This document shows positions 16,538 through 25,289 of a DNA stretch of 62,245 nucleotides, piece by piece. The DNA comes from an uncultured Selenomonadales bacterium. GTDB lineage: Bacteria > Bacillota > Negativicutes > Selenomonadales > Selenomonadaceae. Under the pieces are notes generated by a model. That model was not told where the DNA came from and ran no database searches. It saw nothing but the letters and a program-made list of their open reading frames with translations. The DNA is taken from the NCBI GenBank assembly GCA_937877655.1, contig CALFJC010000168.1:1-62245 (forward strand), in the 5' to 3' direction. The position numbers and the translations under genes were made by a program. Positions within the stretch are counted from its first letter, which is position 1; each line of letters begins with the position of its first letter.

Positions 16538-17422
16538 TCCTCTGACAAAGTGCGGATATTTTTTTAGAAAATTTTTCAAGGCGGGCAATTTTATTTCGTT
16601 CACGTCGCAGGGAACAAATTTCGCGGGCGTATGAAAATATTTTCCGTTCGCCATTGCTTCTTCCACAAATTTTCTGTCGAGATATTTTCTATCGCGAGCC
16701 GAAAGTTCAACGCATTCAACAGCCGCCGCCATTTTTTCCAAAACTTTATCGACGCCGCCCATATTCGAGAAATGCCAGCCGCCCTCCACAATTCGCGGTA
16801 AAGATTCTCGAACATTTCTGAAGGCTTGCGGTGACTTCATATGTTTAAATTTTCCAATGACCGTGCCCGCCCAAGGAAGACTTGGACAAACCCAATCAAA
16901 ATAATAGCTGTGAAATTTCTGTTGGCAACCGAGCGGACTTAAATTCAAAAAAGCAGATACCAACATTCCGCTGTGAAATTCAACCAATTTATTTTTCGTG
17001 TAAGGCGTCGTATCGTAAAAGGCGACAAAGTCAACATGCTTAGTTTTGTCGGTAAAACTTTCGCGAATCGTTTTGATTATCGCGGGATCGGGAATTTCAT
17101 CAACGTCGGAGATCATGATTAAATCATCGGGCTCGGCATTTTCCAAACCCTTCATGATGCTGTTGCGCTGATTGTTTTCAATCGACCAATCGCCCGCGCC
17201 ATTATACGGCACAACCGATTTATCCATTACGTAATGAATTTTCGGCAGATATTTTTTGAAGTCGTCAAGGTGTTCGTAAAAATTAAAGGGCTTGGGAATG
17301 TTGGCGTGAGTTTTATCCGCCTCGACGATAACAAAATTATCGACAACGTCAAAAAGACTTTCAAGGCGCAGTTCCAAAATCTCAAGCTCGTTAAAAAAAG
17401 TGAAGCAATCATAAATCTTCAT
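16532..17422 (-). CDS. Glycosyltransferase family 17 protein
   Basis: The 296-residue product matches GT17, the family of beta-1,4-mannosyl-glycoprotein N-acetylglucosaminyltransferase and its bacterial relatives. The N terminus MKIYDCFTFFNELEILELRL and the metal-binding MISDVDEIPDP (DxDE-type) are typical, as is GGWHFSNMGG near the C terminus. No signal peptide is present, so it acts in the cytoplasm, presumably on a lipid-linked or capsular glycan. It starts six bases after lysC and so probably shares its transcript, although the functions are unrelated. Acceptor unknown. Confidence 0.8.
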   Translation of the reverse strand: MKIYDCFTFFNELEILELRLESLFDVVDNFVIVEADKTHANIPKPFNFYEHLDDFKKYLPKIHYVMDKSVVPYNGAGDWSIENNQRNSIMKGLENAEPDDLIMISDVDEIPDPAIIKTIRESFTDKTKHVDFVAFYDTTPYTKNKLVEFHSGMLVSAFLNLSPLGCQQKFHSYYFDWVCPSLPWAGTVIGKFKHMKSPQAFRNVRESLPRIVEGGWHFSNMGGVDKVLEKMAAAVECVELSARDRKYLDRKFVEEAMANGKYFHTPAKFVPCDVNEIKLPALKNFLKKYPHFVRGK

Positions 17423-17428
17423 GATGGC

Positions 17429-18664
17429 TTACCTATCGGGGAAAAATTCATCGTGAATGCTGTTGACAGCCTCCGTGACTTGCGAGCCTTTAACCAAGCA
17501 CGAAACACTGATCTCGGACGTGCTGATAATGTCAATGTTGACATCTGCGCGGGCAAGTGCGCCGAACATTCTGGCGGCAAAACCCGGACTGCCCAACATT
17601 CCCGCGCCGACAATCGAAACCTTCGCCATATCTTCTTCCACCAAAACCGACGCCGCATTAATTTTTTCGGAGATCACGCCGATAACTTTTTTTGCTTCGG
17701 GCAAATCGGTAAGATTGATCGTAAAAACAATGTCGTTGATATTTCTGTCGAGGTTGCGAATGCTCTGAACAATCATATCGACGGAAATATTTGCGTCGGC
17801 AAGGGCTTGGAAAAGTTTATGCGCCACGCCCGGATTATTCGGGACGCCGATAACGGAAATTTTCGCAACCTTCATATCGTGAGCCACGCCGCGTATTTCA
17901 AAATCTTTTTCTTCCAACGTATAATCCTCCCTGATAATCGTGCCCGCCTTATTCGTGAAAGTCGAGCGAACGTGAATCGGCATACCGAAAAATTGTCCCA
18001 TCTCCACAGAACGCGGTTGCATAACTCCCGCGCCAAGCCGAGCCATCTCCAACATTTCGGCATAAGTAATTTCCTTCATCTTGCGTGCGCCTTTGACAAT
18101 GCGCGGGTCGGCAGAATAAACGCCGTCAACGTCAGTAAAAATTTCGCACTCGTCGGCTTTAAGTGCTCCCGCCAATGCAACGGCAGAAGTATCCGAGCCG
18201 CCGCGTCCGAGCGTCACGGGGTCTCCGAATTTATCCGCGCCTTGAAAACCTGCCACAACGACAATTTGTCCTTTGTTAAGTTCTTCGTGAACGCGCTTCG
18301 GTTTTATCCCCAAAATTCTGCCCTTCGTATGAACAGAATTTGTTCTCATGCCGACTTGCGCGCCCGTCAGAGAAATTGCTGGCTGTCCCAATTTTTTAAA
18401 AGCCATTGCCAACAACGCGATTGAAATTTGTTCGCCCGTCGTCAAGAGCATGTCGAGTTCCCGCAAATAATTCGCCTTGTAAGGTTGCGCATCTATTCCG
18501 CCCGCCAAAGTAAGCAAGTCATCGGTTGTTTTGCCCATTGCCGAAACTACCACAACAATTTTATCATCGGATTTTTTTTCGGAAAGAATTCTTTGTGCCA
18601 CTGCCAAAATTTTTTCGGTCGAGGCAACCGAAGAGCCGCCGAATTTTTTTACAATGAGAGCCAT
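17429..18664 (-). CDS. lysC: Aspartate kinase
   Basis: The 411-residue product phosphorylates aspartate, the first step to lysine, threonine, methionine and diaminopimelate. The kinase domain begins VKKFGGSSVAST, with the GRGGSDTSAVALA nucleotide region and DVDGVYSADPRIV. Two ACT domains follow from about residue 265 (VAKISVIGVPNNPGVAHKLF and VSIVGAGMLGSPGFAARMF), the site of feedback inhibition. The ATG at 18664 gives the normal MALIVKKFGG start, though GGAGGG is about 12 bases away; the in-frame ATG at 18688 would add eight residues across that site. Downstream is the GT17 gene. Confidence 0.95.
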   Translation of the reverse strand: MALIVKKFGGSSVASTEKILAVAQRILSEKKSDDKIVVVVSAMGKTTDDLLTLAGGIDAQPYKANYLRELDMLLTTGEQISIALLAMAFKKLGQPAISLTGAQVGMRTNSVHTKGRILGIKPKRVHEELNKGQIVVVAGFQGADKFGDPVTLGRGGSDTSAVALAGALKADECEIFTDVDGVYSADPRIVKGARKMKEITYAEMLEMARLGAGVMQPRSVEMGQFFGMPIHVRSTFTNKAGTIIREDYTLEEKDFEIRGVAHDMKVAKISVIGVPNNPGVAHKLFQALADANISVDMIVQSIRNLDRNINDIVFTINLTDLPEAKKVIGVISEKINAASVLVEEDMAKVSIVGAGMLGSPGFAARMFGALARADVNIDIISTSEISVSCLVKGSQVTEAVNSIHDEFFPDR

Positions 18665-18687
18665 CGCTTGATTTTTCCCTCCAAACA

Positions 18688-18770
18688 TGAAATTAGGAAC
18701 TAGTAATTAGGAACTAGGAACTAGTAGTAATTAGTTCCCTAGTTCCTTGTTCCTGGTTCCTAGTTCCTAA
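18688..18770. repeat. Heptamer-repeat inverted element (TAGGAAC subtype)
   Basis: The left arm repeats TTAGGAACTAG-type units and the right arm repeats CTAGTTCC-type units, so the whole folds into one long imperfect hairpin. The same subtype recurs at 59790-59868. Confidence 0.8.
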
Positions 18771-18775
18771 AAAAA

Positions 18776-19036
18776 TTATTTTCTCGTCGAGGTTTTGGAA
18801 ACTTTTTCAGGAGTTTTTGCGGGGGCAGGCGCGGGAGCCATCAAAGAATCCAATATGTCTACCAACGCAACCGAGACAACGCCCAAAACGTCCTTAAGAA
18901 CCGCGTTGTAGAGATCGCCGCCGTCCACTACGCCGCGTCCGTTCTCCGTGATGAAAAATTTCTTCGGATGCTCGCCGGCATTAAAAGCCGCCTCCATTTT
19001 CGCCGCAACCAATTTCGCCAGTTTATCTTTATCCAT
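18776..19036 (-). CDS. Small hypothetical protein
   Basis: This 86-residue product is not recognised. It begins with a charged, helical stretch (MDKDKLAKLVAAKMEAAFNA), continues with TENGRGVVDGGDLYNAVLKD and a hydrophobic segment (VLGVVSVALVDILDSLM), and ends in a low-complexity Ala/Pro/Lys tail. There is no signal peptide. It lies just downstream (on its own strand) of a gap before a plus-strand exported protein, and just upstream of the heptamer-repeat hairpin and lysC. A real gene is likely from its clear codon pattern and ribosome site GGGAGTGAAGG, but its role is unknown. Confidence 0.6.
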   Translation of the reverse strand: MDKDKLAKLVAAKMEAAFNAGEHPKKFFITENGRGVVDGGDLYNAVLKDVLGVVSVALVDILDSLMAPAPAPAKTPEKVSKTSTRK

Positions 19037-19173
19037 CAGCCTTCACTCCCAAATTGTTTTTCCGAAAATTTTCTTCGCGTTGAAAAAAATTCCTGCCGCG
19101 CCGCAAAATTTTAATCGCAGTCTAAAGACAAATGCCGAATTTTATTTTATACTTCGTTGCGAGGTGAAAACTT

Positions 19174-19776
19174 ATGAACATGAAGAAAAAAATTCTCGCG
19201 GGACTTTTAAGCGGCGCATTGCTCTTTACGGGCTCGCAAGCTCTGGCGAATCCGCCCGAAATGCCCGACGACGATAAAACTTGGCAGGAAGAAGAAGCAA
19301 AGCATATCGGCGGCTGGGCGAAATATATTTCCGAAAAATACGGCGTCGAATCCGCGCAGGTCGAAGCGGCTTTGAATGACGGCGTGCACATTGAGGACGT
19401 GAAACACGCGGCGATTTTGGCAAAAATCAGCGGGAAAAATTTTTCGGACGTTTTGGCTATGAAAGTCGATTGGAGACAAGTTGCCGAGAAATTGGGCGTC
19501 ACTCGCGAACAGGTTAAAGAATTTTACGAGCAGGAACGCGACGAGCATTTTGCAAAAATGGCGAATGTCGAAGTAAAAACTTTTCGGAGCTTGCTGAAAG
19601 ACGGCTATGACCCGCACGACATCATGATTGCGGGCAAAATCGCGCAGGCGTCAAACAAAAATATTAAAAGCGTCCTTGACAAGCGCAAGATTAACAACAC
19701 TTGGGAGGATGTTGCAAAATCTTTCGGTGTCGACATGAAAAAAATCATGCCGCCCGATCATCCTCACGGCAAATAA
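19174..19776 (+). CDS. Exported hypothetical protein
   Basis: The 200-residue product starts with a signal peptide (MKKKILAGLLSGALLFTGS, then QALA, cleavage before NPPEMP). The mature part is alpha-helical and charged, with repeated motifs of the kind KYGVESAQVEAALNDG and KLGVTREQVKEFYEQ that look like small helix-turn repeats, and ends PPDHPHGK. It is not recognised as a named family. It is a single-gene unit with a GAGGTG ribosome site and its own terminator, in the gap between two minus-strand genes. Location is probably periplasmic or extracellular. Confidence 0.7.
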   Translation: MNMKKKILAGLLSGALLFTGSQALANPPEMPDDDKTWQEEEAKHIGGWAKYISEKYGVESAQVEAALNDGVHIEDVKHAAILAKISGKNFSDVLAMKVDWRQVAEKLGVTREQVKEFYEQERDEHFAKMANVEVKTFRSLLKDGYDPHDIMIAGKIAQASNKNIKSVLDKRKINNTWEDVAKSFGVDMKKIMPPDHPHGK

Positions 19777-19797
19777 ATTTCTTCCGAAAAAAAATTT

Positions 19798-19831
19798 AGC
19801 GACGAACTCGATTGAGTCCGCCGCTTTTTTT
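19798..19831 (+). terminator. Terminator of the exported hypothetical gene
   Basis: AGCGACGAACTC and GAGTCCGCCGCT form a stem with two mismatches and a GATT loop, followed by T7. Confidence 0.7.
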
Positions 19832-19866
19832 ATGCCGTTTCGCTGTTCGCGAGCTTAAAAATGTTT

Positions 19867-21099
19867 TCATATGACGTAATGGCTGAAATTTCCTATTGTC
19901 AACGTCGGGAAATTTTTTTGAAGTTCGCGGAGAAATTTTTTTGTACCGAGAAAATTTTTATCCTGCGACATGACGGAGAAAAATTCATCGGGGTCATAAT
20001 TCAAATTGCGGACTTGAATCATTTGCACGGGCAATTCTTCCAAAAATTTTTCCCAAGCGTCAAACTCATTAACTCTGTCGTTGAAGCCGGGCATGTAAAG
20101 CAAATTCAACGAGACATGAACATTTTTATCCAGTGCATAAAGAACAGAATTTTTTACGGCGTCAAGCGCGTAACCTGCGCGGTAATATTTTTGATAATTT
20201 TCGTCGTTCGCGCTGATAATCGAAACGCGCATTGAGTTTAAGCCCGCGTCGACAATTTTTTTTATGCCCGCCGTGAAGCCCGCGTTGGTGTTGATATTGA
20301 TTTGCCCGCGAGAAGTTTTTTCGCGAATTTTTTTTATCGCCGCGCAGATTTTTTCGGCTTGGAGACTCGGCTCGCCTTCGCAACCTTGTCCGAAGCTGAT
20401 AATTCCTTCGGGCGCATGAGTCAAATGATAAATTCCAATGTCCGAAATTTCTTCGACGGTCGGCACAAAATTTATTCGGCTTTGCGGGCTCGGACAACAT
20501 TCCGATTGTTGCAAAGAAATACAGCCGAGACAATTCGCGTTGCATTTCGGCGAAGTCGGCACGCCGCACTCCCAACGCCGATAAAATAAATTCTGCGCGG
20601 TAAGGCAATGCCATTCAAGCGAGCACTTCGCAACCTGCGCGACAATTCGATTATCGGGCAAATCTTTTTTGACGCGGCGAATAAATTTTTTCAAATCCCG
20701 CGTGTTGTAATTTTGCGGATCCCATTTAAAATTTTCATCGGTGTAAAGCGCGGCGGCGTGAAGTTCATTTTTATACAAGACGACGGCGGTATAACCGTAA
20801 AGCGGCAAAATTTTTGCGTGAGGATTTTTTTGAAAGGCGGGCAAATGCGTTCGAGTATAACCTTGCGGCAAAATCGCCGAGACCGCTCGTCCTTTCAACG
20901 TTACAAATTCTCCGCGCCGAAATCCTACAGCTTTTCTGTCGGGCAGGAACATTAAATCTGCCGAATCGGGGAGCTTGATTAAATCTTCGGGCTTGAGTTT
21001 GAAAAATTGTTCGCCGACTCGTCCGACTCCTTCCGCGTCGGGCACGTCGAAAATTTCTCCCGCGTCATTCGCAATCAACGCCGAGATTTGATTCTTCAT
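19867..21099 (-). CDS. Radical SAM protein of unknown function
   Basis: This 410-residue protein has a radical SAM core with the cluster motif CNANCLGC near residue 187 and a following GQGCEGEPSL, where the glycine-rich strand contacts S-adenosylmethionine. A roughly 170-residue N-terminal region precedes the core and is unlike the usual SPASM arrangement. Several extra cysteines follow the motif (QQSECC). It overlaps the end of pth by 35 bases, so the two are cotranscribed. The substrate cannot be predicted; it is not close to HxsB or HxsC in visible motifs. Confidence 0.78.
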   Translation of the reverse strand: MKNQISALIANDAGEIFDVPDAEGVGRVGEQFFKLKPEDLIKLPDSADLMFLPDRKAVGFRRGEFVTLKGRAVSAILPQGYTRTHLPAFQKNPHAKILPLYGYTAVVLYKNELHAAALYTDENFKWDPQNYNTRDLKKFIRRVKKDLPDNRIVAQVAKCSLEWHCLTAQNLFYRRWECGVPTSPKCNANCLGCISLQQSECCPSPQSRINFVPTVEEISDIGIYHLTHAPEGIISFGQGCEGEPSLQAEKICAAIKKIREKTSRGQININTNAGFTAGIKKIVDAGLNSMRVSIISANDENYQKYYRAGYALDAVKNSVLYALDKNVHVSLNLLYMPGFNDRVNEFDAWEKFLEELPVQMIQVRNLNYDPDEFFSVMSQDKNFLGTKKFLRELQKNFPTLTIGNFSHYVI

Positions 21100-21679
21100 T
21101 GGCTTTTTTCCTCTTCGGATTAAATTTATTCATGGCATTGTTAATTCCTTCGCCGAAAATGCACAAAACGGCAGGCACAAGTTCTTCAATCGCGCCGGAA
21201 ATTTTTTCGGCGTCGTCTTGAGTGAACGGGCTTAAAACGTGATGATTGACCGACCAATTTTTTGGCGGACGCCCTACTCCGATTCTTACGCGAGAAAAAT
21301 TTTGTTCGCCGCCGAGATGTTGAATAATTGATTCAACGCCGTGATGTCCGCCGCCGCTGCCTTTCGGGCGAAGTCTGATTGTTCCCAGCGGCAAATCCAT
21401 ATCGTCATGCGCGACAATCAAATTTTCCGCGCCGATTTTATAAAAATTCATAATCGGAGCGACCGCCTCGCCGCTTAAGTTCATAAAAGTTTGCGGCTTG
21501 ACGATTAAAATTTTTTCTCCGTTAAAAAATCCTTCGGCGACGAGCGCATTAAATTTTTCGCGCCAATTTTTTTGTGCAGAAAGTTTTTCGGCGAGTTTAT
21601 CGGCAAGCATAAAGCCGACGTTGTGTTTGGTTGCGGCGTATTCGGGAGTGGGATTGCCCAGCCCGACAAATATTTTCAT
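21065..21679 (-). CDS. pth: Peptidyl-tRNA hydrolase
   Basis: The 204-residue product frees tRNA from peptidyl-tRNA that has dropped off the ribosome. The catalytic His is in KHNVGFML, preceded by the GLGNPTPEYAATKHN signature; KPQTFMNLSGEAV carries the conserved Asn, and AHDDMDLPLG the conserved Asp. GSGGGHHGVESII completes the active site. The start overlaps the stop of the upstream alpha/beta hydrolase gene by four bases (ATGA), and its end overlaps the radical SAM gene, so the three genes form a tight unit. The C-terminal tail after residue 185 is Lys-rich and variable. Confidence 0.96.
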   Translation of the reverse strand: MKIFVGLGNPTPEYAATKHNVGFMLADKLAEKLSAQKNWREKFNALVAEGFFNGEKILIVKPQTFMNLSGEAVAPIMNFYKIGAENLIVAHDDMDLPLGTIRLRPKGSGGGHHGVESIIQHLGGEQNFSRVRIGVGRPPKNWSVNHHVLSPFTQDDAEKISGAIEELVPAVLCIFGEGINNAMNKFNPKRKKANEESNLGVDCE

Positions 21680-22569
21680 AGCTTATCCTCCAAGAATTCA
21701 AAAACTTTATCGAAGTAAGCGGCAGGATTTTTTCTTTTGGCATCGGCATGTCCCGCGCCTTCCACAACAAATTTTTCTTTCGGAGCCGCGCAGGCGTCAA
21801 AAAGTTTTTCCATCATTTCAAAGGGAACAAGCCCGTCCGCGTCGCCGTGAATGAAAAGCACGGGCACTTTAATTTTTTCGACAGAATCAATCGGCGCGGC
21901 GTCGGAAATTTTTATGCTCGTTTTAAACTTGCAAACAATGTCCGCGCAGGGCATAACGGGATATTCCGGCAAGCCGAAAATTTTTTCCAACTGCGCGGTG
22001 AACATTTCATAGGCGGAGGTGTAGCCGCAATCTTCGACGACGGCGACAAGATTTTTCGGTTCAAGGGCGGCAGTCATCAAAGCGGTTGCGGCTCCCATTG
22101 AAACGCCGTGCAAAATAATTTTCGAGTCGGCAGGAATTTTTTCCGTCCAATTCAAAACGTCTTGACTTTCCAACGCGCCCATTGTAATAAATTTTCCTTC
22201 GCTTTCGCCCGCCGCTCTTAGATCGGGAATTAAAACGTTCCAGCCGCGCTTAAGATATTCTTCGGCGTAATCATAAGCAAAAGTTCCGTCGCGCCCGTAG
22301 CCGTGAATCAAAACAGCCCAACGATTAGAATTTTCGGCGGGAGAAAATTTTTTTGCTTTAAGTTCAAGCCCGTCAAAACTTTTCAGCGTCCAAACTTCGA
22401 CAGGAAAATTCGGCGCGGGCGGAGCTTTTAAATTCGGATCCGCAATATTCGCGCAAGCCTTCGGCGGCGATAAATCTTCTCCGCGCTCCAAAGCGAAAGT
22501 TACAAAGTAATCTCCGACGGCGTAGGCAACGCAGACAAGCCAAAATATTATTACCAAAAACTTTTTCAT
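21676..22569 (-). CDS. Membrane-anchored alpha/beta hydrolase
   Basis: The 297-residue protein begins with one hydrophobic segment (FLVIIFWLVCVAYAVGDYF) that is either a signal anchor or an uncleaved signal peptide. The rest is an alpha/beta hydrolase: oxyanion region LIHGYGRDG, nucleophile elbow HGVSMGAATA (GxSxG), acid HGDADGLVP and catalytic His in GAGHADAKR. It resembles the extracellular/periplasmic BAAT- and YqkD-like hydrolases. ATG 22569 is selected by AAGGAG upstream; the longer frame would run through the tRNA gene. It is the first gene of the unit with pth. Confidence 0.85.
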   Translation of the reverse strand: MKKFLVIIFWLVCVAYAVGDYFVTFALERGEDLSPPKACANIADPNLKAPPAPNFPVEVWTLKSFDGLELKAKKFSPAENSNRWAVLIHGYGRDGTFAYDYAEEYLKRGWNVLIPDLRAAGESEGKFITMGALESQDVLNWTEKIPADSKIILHGVSMGAATALMTAALEPKNLVAVVEDCGYTSAYEMFTAQLEKIFGLPEYPVMPCADIVCKFKTSIKISDAAPIDSVEKIKVPVLFIHGDADGLVPFEMMEKLFDACAAPKEKFVVEGAGHADAKRKNPAAYFDKVFEFLEDKL

Positions 22570-22632
22570 AACAAACTCCTTAAACTCGAAAGGCGGAAGT
22601 TTCGAACTCCCGCCTGAAATTTTTATTACTAA

Positions 22633-22706
22633 TCGGGTTGACAGGATTTGAACCTGCGACCCCCGCGTCCCGAACACGGTGCTCTACCAAACTGAGCCAC
22701 AACCCG
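22633..22706 (-). tRNA. tRNA-Pro (anticodon CGG)
   Basis: The minus strand gives a full cloverleaf: acceptor CGGGTTG/CAACCCG, D-arm with GCTCAG and GGTAGAGC, anticodon stem CCGTG/CGCGG with loop TTCGGGA (anticodon CGG), and T-arm with GGTTCAAATCC. The discriminator is A and CCA is not encoded. It reads codon CCG. It stands alone, between the alpha/beta hydrolase gene and a small hypothetical gene. Confidence 0.96.
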
Positions 22707-22758
22707 AAAACATTTGCGATTATAACAGCTGATTTTCCAAATTGCAAGCCCTAAGCCG

Positions 22759-23016
22759 CTAAAAAATTGCCTCGTCCAAATTTTCTGCGCAACGGCGATT
22801 TTCCAACGCAAATTTCAACAGAGCTTGCGCCTCTTTAAGCGTGACAGCCTTGCCGAGAAAATGATATACGCCGACATTCCACATATGCCCCCATTCGCCC
22901 GGCGAGCCGTCCGATTTTTGCAAAGTAAGCCCTGCCTGCCGCCCTTCCTGTTCGGTTATGTGCCATTGATGACCGTCGGCGGTGTTCACAATTTTCGATT
23001 CATGATTCATGCGCAT
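22759..23016 (-). CDS. Small hypothetical protein
   Basis: The 85-residue product (starting MRMNHESKIVNTADGHQW) is not recognised. It is rich in Trp, His and Gly in its centre (GEWGHMWNVGVYHFLG) and helical at the C terminus (LKEAQALLKFALENRRC). There is no signal peptide. GAGGTGG precedes the chosen start by a few bases. It overlaps the end of the upstream YdcF-like gene by 17 bases, so it belongs to that transcription unit. Function unknown. Confidence 0.6.
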   Translation of the reverse strand: MRMNHESKIVNTADGHQWHITEQEGRQAGLTLQKSDGSPGEWGHMWNVGVYHFLGKAVTLKEAQALLKFALENRRCAENLDEAIF

Positions 23017-23647
23017 TTTTCCACCTCTCAAACAAAAAACGCCCGTAGCCCCAATAATGCGCAAGCTTTTCCCGCAACCAATATCGCCAACGATACGGGC
23101 GCAACGCGGAGCCTTCAAAGGGAACGACAAAACCGTAAGCCTCCAAGCCGTAAAGCCGCGCCGTGTCTACGCAACGCAAAAGATGAAAATCATTTGTCAC
23201 GACAACTGCGCGGGCAATTCCAAAACGCAAAGCGTTCTTGAAAGTCTCGGCGGTGTTGAATCCCTTGCCGTCGAGAAAAATTTTTTCCGCAGGAATGCCC
23301 CGTTGCCGCAAATAATTTTCCATGTAACTCGGTTCAGGATAATCGCCCGCCTCCGTGCCCGACAACAGAAATTTTATGTTCGGACATAGTTTGTGCAGTC
23401 GAAGTGCCGTTTCAAGTCGGGCGTTAAGTGCATTCGGCGAAATTTCGTAGCCGCAACCCATGACAATCGCCCATTCAATTTCGGGCGGAACAATTTTTAC
23501 AAGACGCGGAAAACATCGGAAAGGAATTCCAAGCAAAACGTCAAGCGGCAAGCACAGCAAATAAATTCCGAAAGTCACTGCGCACATCAGCCAATCCGTC
23601 AGCCGTCCGCAATGCAATTCGTCGAAATCAAATGCCGGGAGTTTCAT
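23000..23647 (-). CDS. YdcF/SanA-like (DUF218) membrane protein
   Basis: The 215-residue protein has an N-terminal hydrophobic region (about 18-45, LMCAVTFGIYLLCLPLDVLL) and then a DUF218 domain: EWAIVMGCGY, ALNARLETALRL, FLLSGTEAGDYPEPS, GFNTAETFKNAL and VVTNDFHLLRC. Family members are envelope-associated and are linked in enterobacteria to cell-wall barrier function and vancomycin tolerance. It overlaps the upstream VanY-sortase gene by 20 bases and the next small gene by 17, so all are cotranscribed. A role in peptidoglycan or surface-protein handling fits the context but is inferred. Confidence 0.78.
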   Translation of the reverse strand: MKLPAFDFDELHCGRLTDWLMCAVTFGIYLLCLPLDVLLGIPFRCFPRLVKIVPPEIEWAIVMGCGYEISPNALNARLETALRLHKLCPNIKFLLSGTEAGDYPEPSYMENYLRQRGIPAEKIFLDGKGFNTAETFKNALRFGIARAVVVTNDFHLLRCVDTARLYGLEAYGFVVPFEGSALRPYRWRYWLREKLAHYWGYGRFLFERWKNAHES

Positions 23648-25289
23648 TTTTTAATTCGCGCAACACGCCGTAAGCCGCATATTGATCGAAGTCGCCTTCA
23701 ATGGGATAAGCGCAAGTCGAAAAAGTTACGACGGTATCTTTAGCCGTAACTTCAACGTTGGTTTTGACTCTGCTGCGCGCCCGAATATTTTTCAGCCACC
23801 AAGCAAAATCCTCGTCGTCTTCAAAGTCCGTTCGCTCCTCCCGCATATCGCCCGCCCAATAGCCGACGCAAGCAAAAATTTCAACGTCAAAGCGTCGCCC
23901 TTCAATCAACAGCCCGAATTTTGAATGCGTCTCCAAATAATTCTGTTCGTCCAATTCGACAACGGCGCAAAACATACTCCAATCCTTCATGTTGTGCCCG
24001 CTGAAAATTGTGTTGTAGCGATTGAGCTTGTCGCCGTTCATGGTTATCGCGCCATGTATCGACTCTTCGCCGCTGAAATTGTGCCGCAGGTAATAATCAT
24101 CTTCGCGAGCGCGAACGACGGGATAATTTATCGGCGACTTCGCAAGGAAAATCCAACCGACTGTATCGGGATTGATTGACTTCAGCAACGGCAAATCGAT
24201 ATTCGACCAACGCTGACCGTGCCCGCGCATTTTCTCCCCGAAGATACTGCGATAAATTTCTCGCGGATCGTAAACGGGATTATTCGCCGCCGACTGCCGC
24301 GCAGGTTGTTCAATTTCTCCCGCGCAATATTCCTCCAAAGAAATTTTTTTGTCATGAATTGCCCGCGCCGCTTCCTTGCCGACGTAACGATAATGATGCG
24401 GCTCGTAGAAAACGCCCGTAAATTTTTCTTTGAACTTCGGGTAGCGCAGAATAAAGCCGTATTCATGAGCATGATTTTCTAACCAAGAAAAATGCGGCGT
24501 GTGTTCAAAGCGTGTATCGTCGCCCGTTTCTGCGGAAATATCCATTGCCAAGCCCGTTTCGTGTTCGCTCGTGCCGGGTGTCGCTACATAGCCCGGTGGT
24601 TTGCCGTGAGAAAAATTGTAAGCTTGCCTCGTCTTGTCGCGATAGCCCGACAAAATCAGAAAGCCGTTAAATCCTTCTTTTGCCGCCGCCGCCGCGAACA
24701 TTTCTTCCGCCGCAAAATACGCCGCCTCTGCCAAACGCATTTCGACCGCCTTAAGCAAAAAGTGACGCGGAACTTTTGCAAGCTCAATCAGATTTTCCGC
24801 AACGTAATCTTTCGGCAAAGGATGGGCGCGATTGACAAGCAACACTGAACTTTTATTCGGCAACGGACAAAAATTTTCCGCCAATTTTTCCGCCGCCTGC
24901 GTCATTTTTTGAAATATGAATTCGGGCGGACGTCCCGCCATGAACAATTCAAGGTTGCGGATCATTTTTTTCAAGCGCAAGATTTTCACGATTGACTTTC
25001 GCCACGCCTTGACGTTGACGCTCGGCTGTTGCGAAAATTTTTTTATTTTAAAATGCCCGTCAAAGAATTCAAGCGCACCCGTCCGCACGCCGCAAAGCAA
25101 CATGTCTCGAACATTCCAATACGAACAGCCGTAACGCAATTTTTCACGCGCAAGAGTTGACGCTTCCAACGTCTCGAAAAATTTTCCGTCAAGCGGTCGC
25201 AACGTTGCCAAAAAAAACGGGAGACAATTTTCTGCCTCCCGCTCGGCTTCAATGAAAAAATTTCGTGCCAATGATTCAAACTTCGTCAA
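23628..25289 (-). CDS. VanY carboxypeptidase-sortase B fusion protein
   Basis: The 553-residue product joins three parts. Residues 1-145 are a helical, charged region of unknown family. Residues 149-315 are a VanY-type D-Ala-D-Ala peptidase: LLVNRAHPLP, SGYRDKTRQAY, the zinc ligands in SEHETGLAMDIS (His243, Asp250) and EPHHYRYVG (His298). Residues 340-553 are a class B sortase: FSGHNMKDW (His432), TFSTCAYP (Cys526) and GVLREL (Arg544), so the whole His-Cys-Arg set is present. No signal peptide or membrane segment is visible. The TTG at 25289 is chosen as start: GGAGG is nine bases before it and it overlaps the TGA of the upstream peptide gene (TTGA), indicating translational coupling. Confidence 0.8.
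   Translation of the reverse strand: MTKFESLARNFFIEAEREAENCLPFFLATLRPLDGKFFETLEASTLAREKLRYGCSYWNVRDMLLCGVRTGALEFFDGHFKIKKFSQQPSVNVKAWRKSIVKILRLKKMIRNLELFMAGRPPEFIFQKMTQAAEKLAENFCPLPNKSSVLLVNRAHPLPKDYVAENLIELAKVPRHFLLKAVEMRLAEAAYFAAEEMFAAAAAKEGFNGFLILSGYRDKTRQAYNFSHGKPPGYVATPGTSEHETGLAMDISAETGDDTRFEHTPHFSWLENHAHEYGFILRYPKFKEKFTGVFYEPHHYRYVGKEAARAIHDKKISLEEYCAGEIEQPARQSAANNPVYDPREIYRSIFGEKMRGHGQRWSNIDLPLLKSINPDTVGWIFLAKSPINYPVVRAREDDYYLRHNFSGEESIHGAITMNGDKLNRYNTIFSGHNMKDWSMFCAVVELDEQNYLETHSKFGLLIEGRRFDVEIFACVGYWAGDMREERTDFEDDEDFAWWLKNIRARSRVKTNVEVTAKDTVVTFSTCAYPIEGDFDQYAAYGVLRELKNETPGI

Noticed and set aside
17234..18424. 396-codon plus-strand open frame opposite lysC and GT17
   Set aside because: Composition (many Asn, Arg, His, Phe) and position mirror lysC codons; no recognisable domain.
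19867..21099. Radical SAM protein as a possible HxsC partner of the His-Xaa-Ser locus
   Set aside because: It is 10 kb away, on the other strand, coupled to pth, and lacks visible HxsC features; its N-terminal half is of another kind.
22633..22706. tRNA-Pro as an integration site of a mobile element
   Set aside because: No integrase gene and no direct repeat of the tRNA 3' end were seen nearby.
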